Source: Pseudomonadota bacterium
GTDB taxonomy: Bacteria; Pseudomonadota; Gammaproteobacteria; Burkholderiales; Burkholderiaceae
Assembly (NCBI GenBank): GCA_021778935.1
Contig: JAJYBQ010000150.1
Span: 1 to 6,238, forward strand
Direction: 5' to 3'
Length of the DNA: 6,238 bases
The notes under the pieces were generated by a model, which had not been told where the DNA came from, searched no databases, and saw nothing but the letters and a program-made list of their open reading frames with translations. Within the stretch, counting starts at the first letter, position 1. Each line of letters starts with the position of its first letter. Positions 5,318 through 6,238 of this stretch are shown piece after piece. Made by a program: the position numbers and the translations under genes.

Positions 5318-5611
5318 GTGGGCCCGCTCGACCGGGCCGCGCCGATGCCCGCCGCCACCGCCGCAGGCCTGCTGCTGGGCGGCGACTGGCTACCGTGGAC
5401 GGCCGGATCCCTTCGCCCGGCCTGGTGGCAGCGCGTCTACTACATCGACGGTCTGCGGGTCTGGTCGTCGCTTTGCATCGAGCAGTTGCAACCCTGGACC
5501 TGGCTCGAGGCCATGGCGCAGCGTCCCGAACTGATCCTCGCCCAGTCCAACGCCTGGACGATGGCCGGCGTCGCGAAGTTGCTCACATCCCCACGCGATA
5601 GCCTCGCTTAG
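5318..5611 (+). pseudogene. Trp-rich protein fragment, family not recognised
   Basis: This open frame (GTG 5318 or ATG 5345, stop TAG 5609-5611) has a convincing protein-like stretch from about 5390 to 5583: PAWWQRVYYIDGLRVWSS, then LQPWTWLEAMAQRPELILAQ and SNAWTMAGVAKLL. It contains nine Trp and reads like the tail of a larger protein. I do not recognise the family. No ribosome site precedes it. The last residues (TSPRDSLA) are antisense of the toxin-like gene, so the native end is lost. It is probably joined to the GNAT-like start at 5221 by a deletion. It could also be a genuine unknown small protein, but the broken flanks argue against that. Confidence 0.4.
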
Positions 5612-6235
5612 CGTCGGCTTGTTCGGCGCCCGAATTGCATCCCACGTGGCTAATGCTGTGCGCGACGTTGCCATCGCCTCCAGAGCACTCCCGATTGCCG
5701 CTTTTTTCTCCGGTGCCAATAGGACATCCAACATCTTCGGTACGTCCAAATAGTCCGGGTGCGTTGCCACCGCCCTCCAGTCGAAAAGGTCCCGGGGCGT
5801 AAGGGCCCAACCGCGATAGAAGAGCTTCTTGGCCAAGACCTCTTCAACGGATTCCAATGCAAACGGCACACTGGAATCTTTTTCTGGCTCACGGCGCAGA
5901 AGCGACGCACCGACGATAAAGTCGATCTCGCCCTTGTCCGTTTTGAGCTTCAAGGATGTCGATGTTTCGTCGTATCCGGAAAATCGGGATTCGAACCGAT
6001 CGTTTAGCCGCGGCGTCAGGTACCCGATCCACTGCGCATCGTGAATGAAGAGATCGATGTCGTCGCTGATCCGATGGGCGATCGCGAGCATGATTCGCGT
6101 ACCTCCGCCAAGTAGCGGATCCATCTTGTCGTTGGCGGAACGCTCCGCATCAGCGACCATCTCGCCGGCGAGACGAGCGAGATCGCGCCAGGCGCCGCGC
6201 TCCCGAAACTCCAGAACGTCGGCGACGCTCGTCAC
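5390..6235 (-). CDS. Nucleotidyltransferase of the AbiEii/AbiGii toxin family, chimeric C-terminus
   Basis: GGGTRIMLAIAHRISDDIDL (residues 43-62) is the GG-T...D-x-D signature of AbiEii-type nucleotidyltransferases; D59 and D61 are metal-binding candidates, with D105 in GEIDFIVG as third acid. EVLAKKLFYRG (132-142) and TPRDLFDW (146-153) match the family's Lys and Asp helices. The family forms type IV toxin-antitoxin modules and phage abortive-infection systems, where the enzyme transfers nucleotides to an RNA target; the partner AbiEi-like antitoxin would lie beyond the right edge. The start is GTG at 6235, but the frame is open to the window end, so the true start may be outside. Native sequence seems to end near residue 221 (about 5575); the next 60 or so codons are antisense of the Trp-rich fragment, so the native stop is missing. 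Activity is uncertain. Confidence 0.82.
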   Translation of the reverse strand: MTSVADVLEFRERGAWRDLARLAGEMVADAERSANDKMDPLLGGGTRIMLAIAHRISDDIDLFIHDAQWIGYLTPRLNDRFESRFSGYDETSTSLKLKTDKGEIDFIVGASLLRREPEKDSSVPFALESVEEVLAKKLFYRGWALTPRDLFDWRAVATHPDYLDVPKMLDVLLAPEKKAAIGSALEAMATSRTALATWDAIRAPNKPTLSEAIAWGCEQLRDAGHRPGVGLGEDQFGTLRHGLEPGPGLQLLDAKRRPDPQTVDVVDALPPGRAKGSGRPR

Positions 6236-6238
6236 TGC

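Noticed and set aside
4465..5601. 378-codon plus-strand open frame
   Set aside because: It overlaps the hydrolase gene out of frame and is Arg/Pro-rich; only the small part from 5221 has its own start signals.

Overview
The window looks like accessory chromosome from a high-GC proteobacterium. GC-rich third codon positions and ATGA-coupled genes suggest a gamma- or betaproteobacterium, possibly Xanthomonadales, but this is inferred from sequence style only. It reads as one intact small operon set between remnants of mobile elements, with a defence-associated gene at each end.

Left edge (1-481, minus): the N-terminal 160 codons of a DUF2779 protein with a Cas4-like PD-(D/E)XK nuclease core. 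It runs off the window. Next (about 617-2253) comes a graveyard of four broken mobile-element genes, all on the plus strand: the 5' end of IS21-family istA, the 3' end of an IS66-family transposase, the 5' end of a tyrosine recombinase, and the 3' end of an IS256-family transposase. They alternate 5'-3'-5'-3', as if two deletions had each fused the head of one gene near the tail of the next. Each except istA also carries a frameshift or a stop.

From 2427 to 2575 a promoter-like pair, a 19-codon possibly leaderless ORF and a perfect intrinsic terminator stand directly before the operon. Mutually exclusive stems can be drawn, so this may be an attenuator. The alternative is that the terminator simply insulates the operon from the debris upstream.

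The operon (2607-5212, plus) is tightly packed: a PhzF-family isomerase, a PaiB-like FMN-binding protein, a GNAT acetyltransferase (ATGA overlap) and an alpha/beta hydrolase (ATGA overlap). The PaiB-GNAT pair recalls the Bacillus paiAB arrangement. Together these look like small-molecule or detoxification enzymes, but the substrates cannot be read from sequence. A fifth gene starts 8 bp later with a good ribosome site, but it breaks down after about 25 codons and runs into a Trp-rich fragment I do not recognise.

The right edge (minus) holds an AbiEii/AbiGii-type nucleotidyltransferase toxin-like gene. Its frame runs about 60 codons past the likely native end into antisense of the Trp-rich fragment, so a rearrangement boundary lies near 5575-5590. 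No tRNA, rRNA, CRISPR array or complete insertion sequence was seen.
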